In this document: piece after piece, positions 47,727 through 59,159 of the stretch
How positions within the stretch are numbered: the stretch's first letter is position 1
Layout: each line of letters opens with the position of its first letter
Source: Tamarix chinensis
Lineage: Eukaryota > Streptophyta > Magnoliopsida > Caryophyllales > Tamaricaceae
Direction: 5' to 3'
DNA length: 64,000 bases
Assembly: GCA_030549775.1 (NCBI GenBank)
Contig: CM060174.1
Span: 52,578,707 to 52,642,706 of the forward strand
Translations under genes and position numbers: made by a program
The notes under the pieces: generated by a model
What the model was told of the DNA's origin: nothing
What the model saw: only the letters and a program-made list of their open reading frames with translations
Databases searched by the model: none

Positions 47727-48549
47727 TGATGCGTCTATGGTTAGAGTATCGGGCTTGGGTGTAAGATAAACAGTGGTTTAGGGTTAGGAAAGGTGGAAGG
47801 CGGTTTAAAATTGATGGAAAGATAGAAGGGCGGTGAAAAGTGTTTGGATGGACGAATGGAGTGACGGTTGGGAGTAGGGTTTTCGGTGGAAAAGATAGAG
47901 GTGGCAAAGTAAAAAAAATAGAGGGATAGATTAATCTTTAAGCCACATAGAAATAAAGATTAAAGTTTTTTGAAACAAATCGTTCACACAGATTCGACTT
48001 GTTACAAGATGAATCCACATAGAATTCGGGTTTAAGTAAGCTTAAGGTTTTTCTTCTCATTCCAATTGTGTTCTTTCTCTCGGTCTCTATGGCTTTAAAT
48101 AGCCAAAAGTTGTCAAGCCTCCCTTCAAAGATTACAGTATTCTTGCCACTAATCTTTCCTAGAAACATTGAATTCCCTAAGACTAGCTAAAAGAAATTAA
48201 ATGATCTATCTACTAACAACCTTATTTGACTCGAAATAAAAATAATAATAAATGATTTAAGACTAGCTAGAAGATATTAAATGATCTAGCTACTAACAAC
48301 CTTATTTGACTCGAAATAAAAATAATAATAAATGACTTAAGACTAGCTAGAAGATATTAAATGATCTAGCTACTGACAACCTTATTTAACTTGAAATAAA
48401 AAAAATAATAAATGACTTAATAATAAATGTTACGCTAACTAAAGAACGTTGCATGCAGCCCATGCATGCACCTCCATGTTCATGCATCTGCGTGGAGTAG
48501 CGTAACCATCTTAGTTGGTGTTGTGTCATGAGACTCTACTCCCTCATCA
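47727..48549 (-). repeat. 3' LTR of the complete element
   Basis: 823 bp, TGATGAGGGAGTAGAG ... GACGCATCA on the minus strand. Three tandem units exactly 80 bases apart (GACTAGCTA at 48,181, 48,261, 48,341), each with the inverted repeat TAGCTAGA...TCTAGCTA. TATA-like TATTTAAAGCC on the minus strand near 48,095. Differs from the other LTR at roughly one base in ten over the stretch I compared. Confidence 0.93.
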
Positions 48550-49750
48550 TTTTCCTTGGGTTGGTTTGAATTTGCCCTCAAATTCGCATCGTCATGATAG
48601 GGGCTGATGTCTCCAACATTGAACGTCCTCGAAACTCCCCCATAGGAATCAGGTAGCTCTAGCTCGTAGGCACTCTCTCCAAATCTCGGAAGGATCTTAA
48701 AGGGGCCATCTGGTCGAGGCATGAGCTTGTTCTTCCTTAAGTTGGGAAACCGTTCCTTCCATAGGTGTAACCATACGAGGTCTCCTGGTTGGAAATCTAG
48801 CTGTGTTCGGTGCTTATTTGCCTTTTCCTTATATTTCTCGTTGGACTTCTCTATGTTGGACTTGACGTGCTGATGTAGTTCCTAAAAGAACTCCACCTTC
48901 TCTTCAGCGTCATAGCTCCTCACTTCCCCCTTCATTAATGCTACCATATCGATAGGTATATACAGATTAATACCATATACGACCTCAAAAGGACTAATGC
49001 TTATGGTAGTAGAAGGACTCCGATTGTTGGCAAACTCAGCATGTGCAAGCTTAACATCCCAGTCTTTTGTGCTTTTACTAACCAGCCCTCTCAGTAATGT
49101 TCCTAATGTTCGCTTCGTTACTTCTGTCTGTCCATCAGTATGGGGATGGTGTGAAGTACTAAATAGAAGCTTTGTGCCCAGCATGTGCCACAAAGTCTTC
49201 CAAAAGTAGCTAAGGAACTTTACGTCCCTATCTGAGACTATAATCTTTGAGACCCCATGCAATTGCACGACCTCCCGGAAGTACAAATCTGCAACATAGG
49301 TTGCGTCATCGGTTTTATGACATGGGATAAAATGTGCCATCTTTGAGAACCGATCCACGACTACCATGATAGAATCCTTGCTGGGCTGGGTTTTGGGCAA
49401 CCCTAGTATGAAACCCATACTAACTCCTTCCCATGGTTGAGTGGGCATTGGTAACGGTACATATACTCCCTTATGGAAGAAGCTTTTACTCTTCTGACAC
49501 GTGGAACACCTTGTGACCATAGCTAGAACTCCCTTTTGCATCCTTGGCCAATAGAAGTGTTCCTGTAGTAGTTCTAGAGTCTTGTTGACTCTAAAATACC
49601 CGGCTATTCTGCCTTCGTGTACCCCTTTGATGAGCAATTCTTGAACTGAGGTTTTAGGGACACACAATTTATTGTTCTTGAATAAGAACCCATCCTGAAG
49701 AGTGTAGGCCCGGTGGCGTCCCTATTTCTCGCAATCCCTGAATATCATGG
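48480..49750 (-). pseudogene. Integrase of the complete element
   Basis: 261 open residues from 49,667 hold the zinc finger (His17, Tyr24 where the second His is expected, Cys54, Cys57) and the catalytic core with Asp105 (VVVDRFSKMAHF), Asp146 (IVSDRDVKF) and Glu182 (DGQTEV): exact D-D-35-E spacing. After a stop near 48,882 the same coding continues with WLHLWKERFP, GPFKILPRF, YELELPDSY and FNVGDISPYHDD (GPF-type C-terminus), then runs through the PPT into the LTR and stops at 48,480. Integrates the cDNA copy into host DNA in the family. Confidence 0.9.
48550..48557 (-). other. Polypurine tract
   Basis: AAGGAAAA on the minus strand immediately before the TG of the 3' LTR. Confidence 0.6.
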
Positions 49751-51000
49751 AGAAATCCTCATCCGTGGAGTACTATCCCTTGAGCATCTCGAACCTTAGT
49801 AGCATTGCTTCCATCACGGTAAGTATCATACTTCTTCGAGATAGGGCATCTGCTACCACATTTTCCTTTCCATCCACATGCCGTGTAGAGAAGACAAAGG
49901 TCTGCAATAAGCTAGTCCACTTAGCATGCCTCAGAGTGAAGTACAAAAGGTTTCGGCCTCAAATAGTGGCTCCATGTCTCCAAACTCCGCACGATAGCAT
50001 AAAACTCCTTATCATACGTCAAGTAGTTGAGTCTGGCACCGTTCAACTTCTCGCTAAAGAATGCTACTGGCCTCCTCTCCTAAGGAAGCACTCCTTTAAT
50101 ACCCACACCGCTTGCATCACAAGTCACTTCAAACAACTTGTCAAAGCATGGTAGAGTCAATACAGGTGTGTTGGAGAGTCTTTCCTTCAACTCTTCAAAG
50201 GCTTTCGTTGCTCGATCATCCCAGTGAAATTCTCCTTTCTTCTCACTTGTGTCATCGGTGCTGCAATCGTGGAGAAATCCTTGATGAATCTTTGGTAGAA
50301 AGAAGCCAACCCATGAAAACTCCGAACTTCGTGTGCATTGGTAGGGATTGACCAGGCCCGGATAGATTCTACCTTGCATGGATCCACTCGGATGCCGTCT
50401 CCGCTCACTATGTAGCCAAGAAAGACTACGCTCTACATCATGAAATCACACTTCTTCATCTTGCCATAGAGCTTCACCTCTCTGAGCTTATCAAACAACC
50501 GCCTTAGATGTTGTCGATGCTTGAACTCCGTCTTGCTATATACTAGGATATCATCTAGGTACACAACAACAAAGACCCCAAGAAAAAGTCGTAGTACTTT
50601 GGTCATCAACTACATGAAAGAACTTGGTGTGTTGCATAACCCGAAGGGCATTACCAACCACTTGTACAACCCATACTTGGTTTTAAAAGCGGTCTTCCAT
50701 TCGTCTCCTTCCCGGATCCTCATCTGATGATAACCACTTCTGAGATCGAGCTTTGAGAATACCCTAACTCCATGCAACTCATCTAGCATGTCATCCAACC
50801 TCGGCATCGGAAATCTGTACTTGATCGTTATGTTGTTGACTGCTCTGGAGTCGATACACATCCTCCACGTGCCATCTTTCTTAGGCACCAATAATGCTGG
50901 GACCTCGCATGGACTCATGCTTTCTCGTATGAAACCTTGATCTAGTAATTCCTATACCTATCTTTGCAACTCCTTAACTTCTTCCAGGTTGCATTTGTAA
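49751..51000 (-). pseudogene. RT and RNase H of the complete element
   Basis: RT from about 50,940: [45 protein letters not shown], then the active-site box YLDDILVYSK intact at 50,531-50,570, [11 protein letters not shown] and [12 protein letters not shown]. RNase H from about 50,240: [24 protein letters not shown] (catalytic Asp at about 50,120), a stop after [15 protein letters not shown], then a decayed end towards 49,750. Frameshifts lie near 50,400 and 50,200. Copies genomic RNA into DNA in the family. Confidence 0.9.
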
Positions 51001-51199
51001 GCTGGTCTGTTCGGTAATGGAACTCCTGGCATGAGGTCTATAGCGTGCTCAATTCCTCTCAAAGGAGGTAACCCTGCTGTTCGCTCATCTGGGAACACAT
51101 CTGCATATTCTTTCAATACATTCTACAGCTTCGGATCTCTATTGACGACCTCCTTTTTCGAGACTTCCTTTACTACTAGGGCGTAGCACATATCTTCTC

Positions 51200-51720
51200 C
51201 CTTAAGAGCCTCCAACATCTCATGCTCCTTCAGAATCAGTAACTCCTTGATCGAGTTCTCTTCTTTCTTTCTCCTTGACTGAACTCTCTTCGTCCTCATT
51301 CGGTTTCAGCTTATACTTCTTCTGATCCTTACATACGATGTATTTATTGAAGACCCCATCATGCACAACCTTCCTATCATACTGCCACGACCAACCCAAC
51401 AAAATATGGCATGCATCCATAGGCAGAATATCGCACAAAATAGTATCTACATAATTTCCAGTTTTGAATGAGATAAGGGATTGTTTTGTTACCCTTACGC
51501 CTTTGTCTCAGTTGAGCCATTGAAGTGCATATGGCCTAGGATGACTCGTTGTCTCCAATCCGAGTTTGTTGACCATACTCTCGCTAGCTACGTTGGTGCA
51601 TGAGGCGCTATCAATGATGATCTCGCATACTTTATCTCCCACTCGGCATTTGGCCTTGAAAAGTCTTTCCCCTTGAGTAGGTAGAGGTCGGGGTTGCACT
51701 TGGAGGACTCATTGTAGCAC
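51200..51720 (-). pseudogene. Protease of the complete element
   Basis: Aspartic protease region. The frame at 51,699-51,508 reads CEIIIDSASCTNVASE: the active-site triad normally DSG or DTG is DSA here. It is followed by LGLETTSHPRPYALQWLN and, after a stop, VTKQSLISF and MDACHILLGWSWQYDRKVVHD (typical ILLGRPWxxDR flap/C-terminal motif, with R changed to W). Ends in a charged linker to RT. Confidence 0.85.
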
Positions 51721-52818
51721 ACAACAATCCACGGTTCCTTCTTCTAAGGCATCAACTGACTCATCAGTATCATCTTCCTCCTGGTCTCCATCTTCCTCAC
51801 ATGTTTCCATGTTGGCAATCTACTTTAGGGACAATACCTGTTGGTTTGAGCAATCCCGAGCAAAGTGACCATATCCCCCACACTTGAAGCATTGCCTACG
51901 TACCCTATCCTCCGCTTGCTCCTTGCCCTTTTCTTCCCGGGTGAACCTTCTAACAGTATCCGTGTTGGTGGGTTGCACCACTGGTGGCTTGGATCCCCCT
52001 TTAAAGCTCGAGCCGTATGGAATACTGATGGACTTACTTGGAACCTTGCCTTACTTCAACTGTTTTTCGAACTTGATGGCTAGTTTAGCCAAATCTTTGA
52101 AAACTTCGTATGGGTACACTTCTACCTTCTCTCGGAGATTCATATTCAAACCTCCTATGAACCGTGCACATCGCTACTCTTCTCGTTCTTGCATGTCACA
52201 TACAAGCATTAGCCTTTTGAATTCTCAGATGTACTCTTCAACTCCGAGTAGGTCCTGCCTTAGAGTGGTCATCTTGATGAAGTTCTCTTGCTCGTAATCT
52301 CTCGGAATGAACTTCTTCCTTAGATGCTTCTTCAACTTTTCCCACGATCGGATTCTTGTTTTCCCTTCTCTTTCTCTTCTCTGTTTCAAATTGTCGTACC
52401 ATACCCTAGCAAATTTCTTCAACTTCAAGATTGCTATACAACATCTCTTCTCATAATCGATCTCCTTATACTCAAAGATCGACTCCACGTTTTGCAACCA
52501 TTCAAGGAATGACTCCAGGTCGAGATTACCCTCAAAGTCGGGTAAGTCGAAACATATCCCCTTCTCTACGTCATCATATGTCCTCCTAGAGGACTCATGT
52601 GCCCTTCCATAGTCTCCTACACTTTCTTCTTCCTCTTCCAACCGATGCGGTGTTCTCCTCATATGCTCTACTTCAATTGGCTCTCTTTGGTAGGGTTGTT
52701 GCACATGTGACCCTTGTGCTTGGGAAGCTTCGATTCTTCCCATACGGATCTTGACATCTTTAAGATCTTCCGCCAGGGCTTTAAGAATATCTCTCAACTC
52801 TTCTTCTTGACTTGCCAT
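51721..52818 (-). pseudogene. gag of the complete element
   Basis: Start ATG at 52,818 (MASQEEELRDILKALAEDL), directly downstream of the PBS. First 197 residues open: a charged N-terminus, then capsid-like LPDFEGNLDLESFLEWLQNV and WEKLKKHLRKKFIPRDY. Stops follow EEYI and in two later places. The CCHC zinc knuckle CFKCGGYGHFARDC (CX2CX4HX4C) is at 51,850-51,891 and intact. Forms the particle core in the family. Confidence 0.9.
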
Positions 52819-52854
52819 GGTTGGTCTTGAAGAATTTGTTCACTCTAACCACAA

Positions 52855-52871
52855 CCTTAGCTTTGATACCA
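52855..52871 (-). other. Primer-binding site (initiator Met tRNA)
   Basis: Minus strand TGGTATCAAAGCTAAGG, three bases after the CA end of the 5' LTR; matches the plant initiator-Met tRNA complement (TGGTATCAGAGC) with one change in the core. Confidence 0.85.
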
Positions 52872-52874
52872 AGT

Positions 52875-53699
52875 TGATGCATGTACGGTTAGAGTCTCGG
52901 GCTTGGGTGTAAGATAAACGGTGGTTTAGGGTTAGGAAAGGGGAAGGCAGTTTAGGGATGATGGAAAGATAGAAAAGCGGTGAAAAGGGTTTGGATGGAC
53001 GAATGGAGTAACGGTTTGGGAGTAGGGTTTACGGTGGAAAAGACAGAGGTGGCAAAGTAAAAAAAAATTGAGGGATAGATTAATCTTTAAGCCACACAGA
53101 AATAAAGATTAAAGTTTTTCGAAACAAATCGTTCACACAGATTCCACTTGTTACGAGATGAATCCACATAGAATTTGGGTTTAAGCAAGCTTAAGGTTTT
53201 TCTTCTCATTCCAATTGTGTTCTTTCTCTCGGTCTCTATGGCTTTAAATAGCCAAAAGTTGTCGAGCCTCCCTTCAAAGATTACAATAATCTTGCCACTA
53301 ATCTTTCCTTGAAACATTGAATTCCCTAAGACTAGCTAGAAGATATTAAATGATCTAGCTACTAACAACCTTATTTGACTTGAAATAAAAACTAATAATA
53401 AATGACTTAAGACTAGCTAGAAGATATTAAATGATCTAGCTACTAGCAACCTTATTTGACTCGAAATAAAAATAATAATAAATGACTTAAGACTAGCTAG
53501 AAGATATTAAATGATCTAGCTACTAACAACTTTATTTGACTCGAAATAAAAATAATAATAAATAACTTAATAATAAACGTTACGCTAACTAAAGAACGTT
53601 GTATGCAGCCCATGCATGCACCTCCATGTTCATGCATCTACGTGGAGTAGCGTAACCATCTTAGTCGGTGCCGTGTCATACGACTCTATTCCCGCATCA
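52875..53699 (-). repeat. 5' LTR of the complete element
   Basis: 825 bp, TGATGCGGGAATAGAG ... CGTACATGCATCA on the minus strand. Tandem units at 53,330, 53,411 and 53,491. The first 70 bases keep an open frame ending in TGA at 53,632-53,630. Confidence 0.93.
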
Positions 53700-53704
53700 T
53701 TAAC

Positions 53705-54274
53705 TAATCATTATTCCACCATCTTTATTTATAGTAAATATTTATTTACCACCCCCACCCCTCACCCGTATCCCCCTCATGTTACAAAAGAAAAAAAAAA
53801 GGTTTTACACCAAATTAAAGATACAAAACTTGTAGGCATATGTACCTTTCTTGTAGCAAGTTGTACCTCAGAATAAAGGGAGTAGGTGTTCTAATATCTC
53901 AATGGTCATCTCATAACTCTTTCAAGGGATGTAGATTTATTAATGAAGATGGCGATGGCGATGGTCGTGGCCGTGTCTATTATTATTATTACTATTATTA
54001 AAAATAATTATACTTATTTTTCAGATTAGTTATAATTTAAAATATTATAGTAAAATATAATAATAAATAATATTATACTTATTTTTTTATTTTTGATAAC
54101 ATTCTTATTGTATAATTATTGTTATTGATCTAAATAATCATATTATTATTATTATTATTATCACAATAATATTTATAATTAATGGATCATATATCACACT
54201 TGAATTTTTCTGTACTATTTCGCCGTAACGATGAGTAGTTTGTGATGTTCTACTGCTTTGTCTGTCAACTACAG
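53705..54274. other. AT-rich interval with (ATT)n
   Basis: Contains a poly(A)-like run near 53,793 and ATT/TTA microsatellites at about 53,975-54,000 and 54,138-54,160. No gene recognised. Confidence 0.5.
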
Positions 54275-54395
54275 GCGGGTGCATGCAGCAGAGGGAACAC
54301 ACATCTGCTCAAGAACATTGATTATCGTCTTGACAGTTCATTTATGAGGACATCAATACGTCCCTTGAAGTTTGCTTGCAGTGTCATCCTGTCAG
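54275..54395 (+). other. Possible host-gene exon (unrecognised)
   Basis: 121 bases with markedly higher GC than the surroundings, preceded by a pyrimidine-rich stretch ending CTACAG and followed by CAG|GTAAATC, that is good plant splice acceptor and donor context. One frame is open throughout (RGNTHLLKNIDYRLDSSFM followed by RTSIRPLKFACSVILSG). I do not recognise the protein. Could be an exon of a dispersed gene, a captured gene fragment, or chance. Only the local context supports it. Confidence 0.25.
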
Positions 54396-55989
54396 GTAAA
54401 TCGTACCCCGGAATTCTGTATTTCATTTGTCAGTAGGAATTATTAATTTATGTAGACATATCGAGTACATCAGTCCTCATTCCTCAGCAGTCATTCGTTC
54501 TTCCGCGTTCGATTTCTCTTCAGCACTGGGTTTCTAGATAACAGGACTTTATCTTGTACAAAAATGCTAAATCTGCGGTAATGTTTTTACATCTTGGGTA
54601 CGACTATGACATAAAATACAAGCTCTACTTGTAGGATCCATACATGTGGGTGAGCCCATGTCTGGTGAGAGTCATACAAAAGTGATAAATGATTAGCCAC
54701 AAGCCTAACATTACTCATCTCGAAATATAATGTTTCAGTAGTATTAAGTTACAACTTTAATGACTCAGGTTATGTGGTCAAATTTCAACAGTTATAATGT
54801 GGTATTTTTTCCTTTTCTTGTATACCAAAAAAACAAGCATTAGAAAATCTTCCAAGCAATTTTCGTAATCCTTCCTATATACCAGTTGATTTTATTTCTT
54901 TCGATGATATTCCCATGTAACCAAGTGAAGTCATTGATTTTATTTGTGCCAAATTTTATGATAAGATATTCATCGTAGCAACACTGCAAAATTGGAAATC
55001 ATTCTTCTAATTTTCTTAGGGGCACCTACCAGTCTACCCCCCACAACATGAATCTCTTATGGAGTTTGTGGTAAAAATCACGTTGTAGTATATTTTGGAT
55101 TTTTTATGTTACTATTAGTTATGATTTTATGCTTTATTGTAAGTTTATAAAAAATATATATATATATGCACCATATATTATTATTATTATTTTCTTAAGT
55201 ATTATTTTTATGCAAGAGTATGCTAATTTTATGTATTTTGATTCTGCTGAAATAATTACTCATGTTTTGTTAGGGTGGATCAGTTAGGGGCACCATTGTC
55301 ATTTTAAAGAAATTTTCATGCATTTTTTGAGCTTACCATTAGATTTTTCACATGTTTACTTAAAGTTTCATATGTGATATGAAATATTTGAGCATGTATA
55401 TATAGGCATTGAAATTCTATAGTTATGTTTTCTATGCTATAAGGATATTTTTGTCATTTACGATACATAAAACTTTTAATTTTTTCTAGCATATATTCCT
55501 TATATGTGTTATGACAAGTAAAGTACGAAATGCATGTGAAAAAAGGTATGCTAGATATGCATATTTAGTGTTTTATATGCCAATTGTACTTAAACGTGTA
55601 TTAGGGGCAAAATAATAACTTTCCTACTACTATACCTTTTTTGGGGGGTAAGTAAGTGAAATATTATTACTTCCAAAAATGGATCATTAAGTACACTAGA
55701 AGAAATTATAATATCAACTATAAACTATCTCAGGCTATTAACATGGGACACTAATAATTTATATAATTTACAATGGGGTATACTAGTTATCTGAATGGCT
55801 AACTCCTTAACAATCAAGTGACATATATGCCATGGTTCATATCTCTTTTGATGAAAGATTCTCTAGTTTCTTTTGCTCCATAAGAAATAGGTAGTCACTA
55901 CATACAAATAACAAAGTGCCTACTTCCTAGAAACTGGAACTTCTCCACCTCGTTGCATTCATCTCAGTACTACATTGGAAGAGGTAGCA
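54396..55989. other. AT-rich interval, no gene seen
   Basis: Mostly AT-rich, with an (AT)n run near 55,155. No coding signal found except that LINE2 may begin (3' end) near 55,900. Confidence 0.45.
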
Positions 55990-58900
55990 TCACGAGCACA
56001 CCCAAAATTCTTGACCAAAGGTAACCACACTTGTCTAAAGTAAGAAAAATCAGAGAATAAATGCTCAATTGTTTCCTTATCGACTTCACACAACGCACAT
56101 GTGTCATCCACATTAAGTCATATTGCTTTCATTCTATCCTTGGTAAATAATATGTTATGAAGTGCAAATCATAGGTGGTGCTTGTGTTTAGGAGTAGAGA
56201 TAGGATTCCACACCATATTATACCATTCGACCATTTCACCAAGAGTTCTTAATGTATTATATACCTTCAAAATATTGTATTCAACTAGATTACCTTCATG
56301 GTTTTGTGCAATGGAATCAAATATAGGTAGCATCATAACTCTAATTTTCAATAGCCTCTGGAAACACCACGATACAGACATGGAATTTAGCACATTCCAC
56401 AAATCTATACCTTTTATGAAGTACATGTGTATCCATTTAACCCACAAAGTGTCCTTCTTTAGGTGTAAGCTCTAGAGAAGTCTTCCCACAATTGCAACAT
56501 TCCACCATTATGGATTAAAAAAACAAGGAATATCTTCTTGCTTAGGCATGTAGATAGTATCCCAAGTAACGAGGCATTTTTTATTTGTATTCTAATGATT
56601 ACCATTAGATAAAAAGGATCTGCATTTCGCATTGATAGCAACAATAACGTTTTTTGTTATGAAATACATGAGGCTCTAATAGGCTTGGATACCAAAAAGG
56701 ACTTATTTAACTAACTATAGTCTCCCTGCATAGCTTAGGAATCTAGTACTCCAAGAGCTAAGTCATGTAGTGAACTTATCTAGGAGTTCATGATACTCCA
56801 CAACTCTTAAAGAGCTACCAATGAGGGGCAGCCCCAAGTATCTAGCTGTAGGGCCCCTGGTGGTATATGCAATAGCCTAAACAGAGATTGTGTAGTCACA
56901 TCATCTACAAAGCCACTATAATAAATAGAGCTCTTATTAGCATTAAGCTACAAACCAGATATCTCTGAAAACTTCATGAAAGTCTCATACAAAATCATCA
57001 CAGTAGGAATATCACATCTACTAAAGAGTAAAATATCATCAGTAAAAAGAAATGAGCTTGACTTAACCTTCTTACACTTCTATTGCATTTGATTATGCCA
57101 TAAGGTACCTAGTGATCAGTGAAAATACTCCATCATAATCACAAAAAAGTAGGGAGAGATGGGATCATCCTATCTCAGACGTTTGTGTGGTTTAAATGGA
57201 GGGCGTATGCCACCATTCATAAATAGAGAGTAACTATCAGTGGTTACACAACTCATGATCAACTTAAATAAATGCACTAGGAATTTTAAGGTCAATAACA
57301 TCTTCTCTAAGAACTCCTACCTTATAGAATCATAAGCCTTTTTGATGTCAAATTTTATCATGCATCTAGGAGACAAGTACTTGTTTTTATACCCTTGAAC
57401 AAGTTCAAAGGCCATAAGAATGTTATCACACATGGACATCGCTGTAATGAATGCAGCTTGGGCTTCTCCAAATATACCATGTAGCCAGGATTTCAATCTA
57501 TCAGTTATCACGTTGGAAATTAGTTTATAATGTGTGTTATAGCATGTAATTGGTATGTAATCCCTAGGTCAAGTAACATTTGGAACCTTGGGAATGACAT
57601 TGAAAGTAGTTATGTTGATTGCTATAGGCATCTCTCTAGTTATGAAGAATTCTCTAACAACGTATCATGCCTCTTCACCAATAATACTCCAAGTTATCTT
57701 GAAGAACACTGTATTATACCCATCTAGTCTAGGGGCCTTTTCATCATCCATAGAAAATAAAGATTGCTTAAGTTCTTCCATCATAGCTAGCTTCAAGAGA
57801 TCCTTATTTGCATCCGTAGGTATCAATGGCCCATTATTGATAATCTAAGAAGATAGCTCTCCTACTGTGACAGTAGTGGGTCCTTGAAGTTTCTTGAAGA
57901 AGTCTCAGAAGGTACTAAAAATGCCTCATTGAGTTGTGTGAATCTGACCATTAACCTTTATAATTGAGTGAACACGGTTGGAACTTTATCTCTTTTTCAT
58001 AATGTAATGGAAATACTCAGAGTTACTGTCTCTCATCTTAAGCCAATTAACCCTTGATTTCTTTGGGAAATTTTTTTCTTAACACTTAGTTAGGAACCAT
58101 AATCTCTGTCTATAATTTTGCTCAAGTAGTATCATGTCTGCATCAGTGGGAGAAGCATCTAACTAGATTTGAAGTGTGTTTATATCCTGTCTTGCACTCT
58201 AGACTTTCAATGATATACTGCCAAATTTTTGCTTATTAAGCTATTTTAATAGTGTTTTTAATTGTTTAGGTTTAGCCCATATCTATTGCAACTTTGTTCT
58301 TCTATTACTATGCCCCTATGCATCTTGAACTACTTTCATAGATTCAGGACCTGAGACCTACATGTTGAAAAACCTAAAAGGTTTGGGATCTGACTAAGAG
58401 AGATGATGAATGGTAACTATCATAGAAGCATGGTTAGAAGTAAAAAGGACATGAAAGTGAACATTTGAACCTCCAAAGACCTCCATCCCTCAATGATTAC
58501 ACAATACTCTATCTAATTTGCGTGCAATTCTATGTTGAACATCTTGCCTCTTAGTCCAAGTGTACTGCAACCTAGTATACTTCAGATCATCTAGTTGAAG
58601 ATGCTACAGATAGTTCTAGAATTCCATTGAATCTTTTTCATTCCATAAACCTTTGAATCTTCTCATTTCCATGTAAAACCATATTAAAATCACCCATGAG
58701 GAGCCATGGTTCATTAACCACTTGATTGGTATGTAACCACTACCACATCTCCTTATGTTGAATTCTAGTATCATAAGCATAGATGATACAAGCATAAAAT
58801 GAATCATGTAATTTAGCCTCTTTTACTTTTATGAGAATGGCCCGATCACATATAGTAATGTTACTAGCTTCCTAAGTAATAGCCAACCAAAAAAACCAAA

Positions 58901-59105
58901 TAATCCCATTAGGGTGGTATTGATAATGAGTTACCCAACTCCACCCTAAGAGAAGAGTATTTTGTACTTCATATACATTATGAGCTTTTATTCTAGTCTC
59001 CAAAAACCCTACCAATGATAGATTATTATTCTTAACTCATTTTCTAACCTCACTATGCTTTAAAGGGCCATTAAACCCTCTAATGTTCCAACAACCTATC
59101 ATCAA
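55990..59105 (-). pseudogene. LINE2 ORF2: endonuclease, RT, zf-RVT
   Basis: Older relative of LINE1. Minus-strand order: endonuclease from about 59,103 (MIGCWNIRGFNGPLKHSEVR, VGFLETRIKAHN, PWLLMGDFNMVLHG-like); RT near 57,511-56,900 (LSPRCMIKFDIKKAYDSIR; FLFTDDILLFSR at about 57,020-57,065, normally FADD); then WVKWIHMYFIKGIDLW (56,447) and WYNMVWNPISTPKHKHHL; zf-RVT near 56,050-56,110 (CALCEVDKETIEHLFSDF). Many stops and frameshifts; 3' end not resolved. Confidence 0.8.
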
Positions 59106-59159
59106 TGTAAATAGATGTCAAATTGGAGTGAATATTCCTCCTCAGTTAATTTTATACCC

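Larger units (their letters stand above)
47727..53699 (-). mobile_element. Complete Ty3/gypsy element, CRM-like, broken
   Basis: About 5.97 kb, minus strand, with two LTRs, PBS, gag, protease, RT, RNase H, integrase and PPT in the Ty3/gypsy order. Flanks TTACC (47,722-47,726) and TTAAC (53,700-53,704) are a 5-bp duplication with one change. The polyprotein frame continues into the 3' LTR, a trait I recall for centromeric CRM chromoviruses; the absence of a clear chromodomain and the SCTNVAS protease also fit, but lineage is an inference. Several in-frame stops and a few frameshifts inactivate it. A sister solo LTR lies at 36,256-37,099. Confidence 0.92.

Noticed and set aside
49747..50154. 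135-residue plus-strand frame and others across 48,997-52,512
   Set aside because: Shadow of gag-pol coded on the minus strand.
53620..53700. Plus-strand frame 53,616-53,876 as a small gene
   Set aside because: Begins inside the 5' LTR and continues into flanking AT-rich DNA; no supporting feature.
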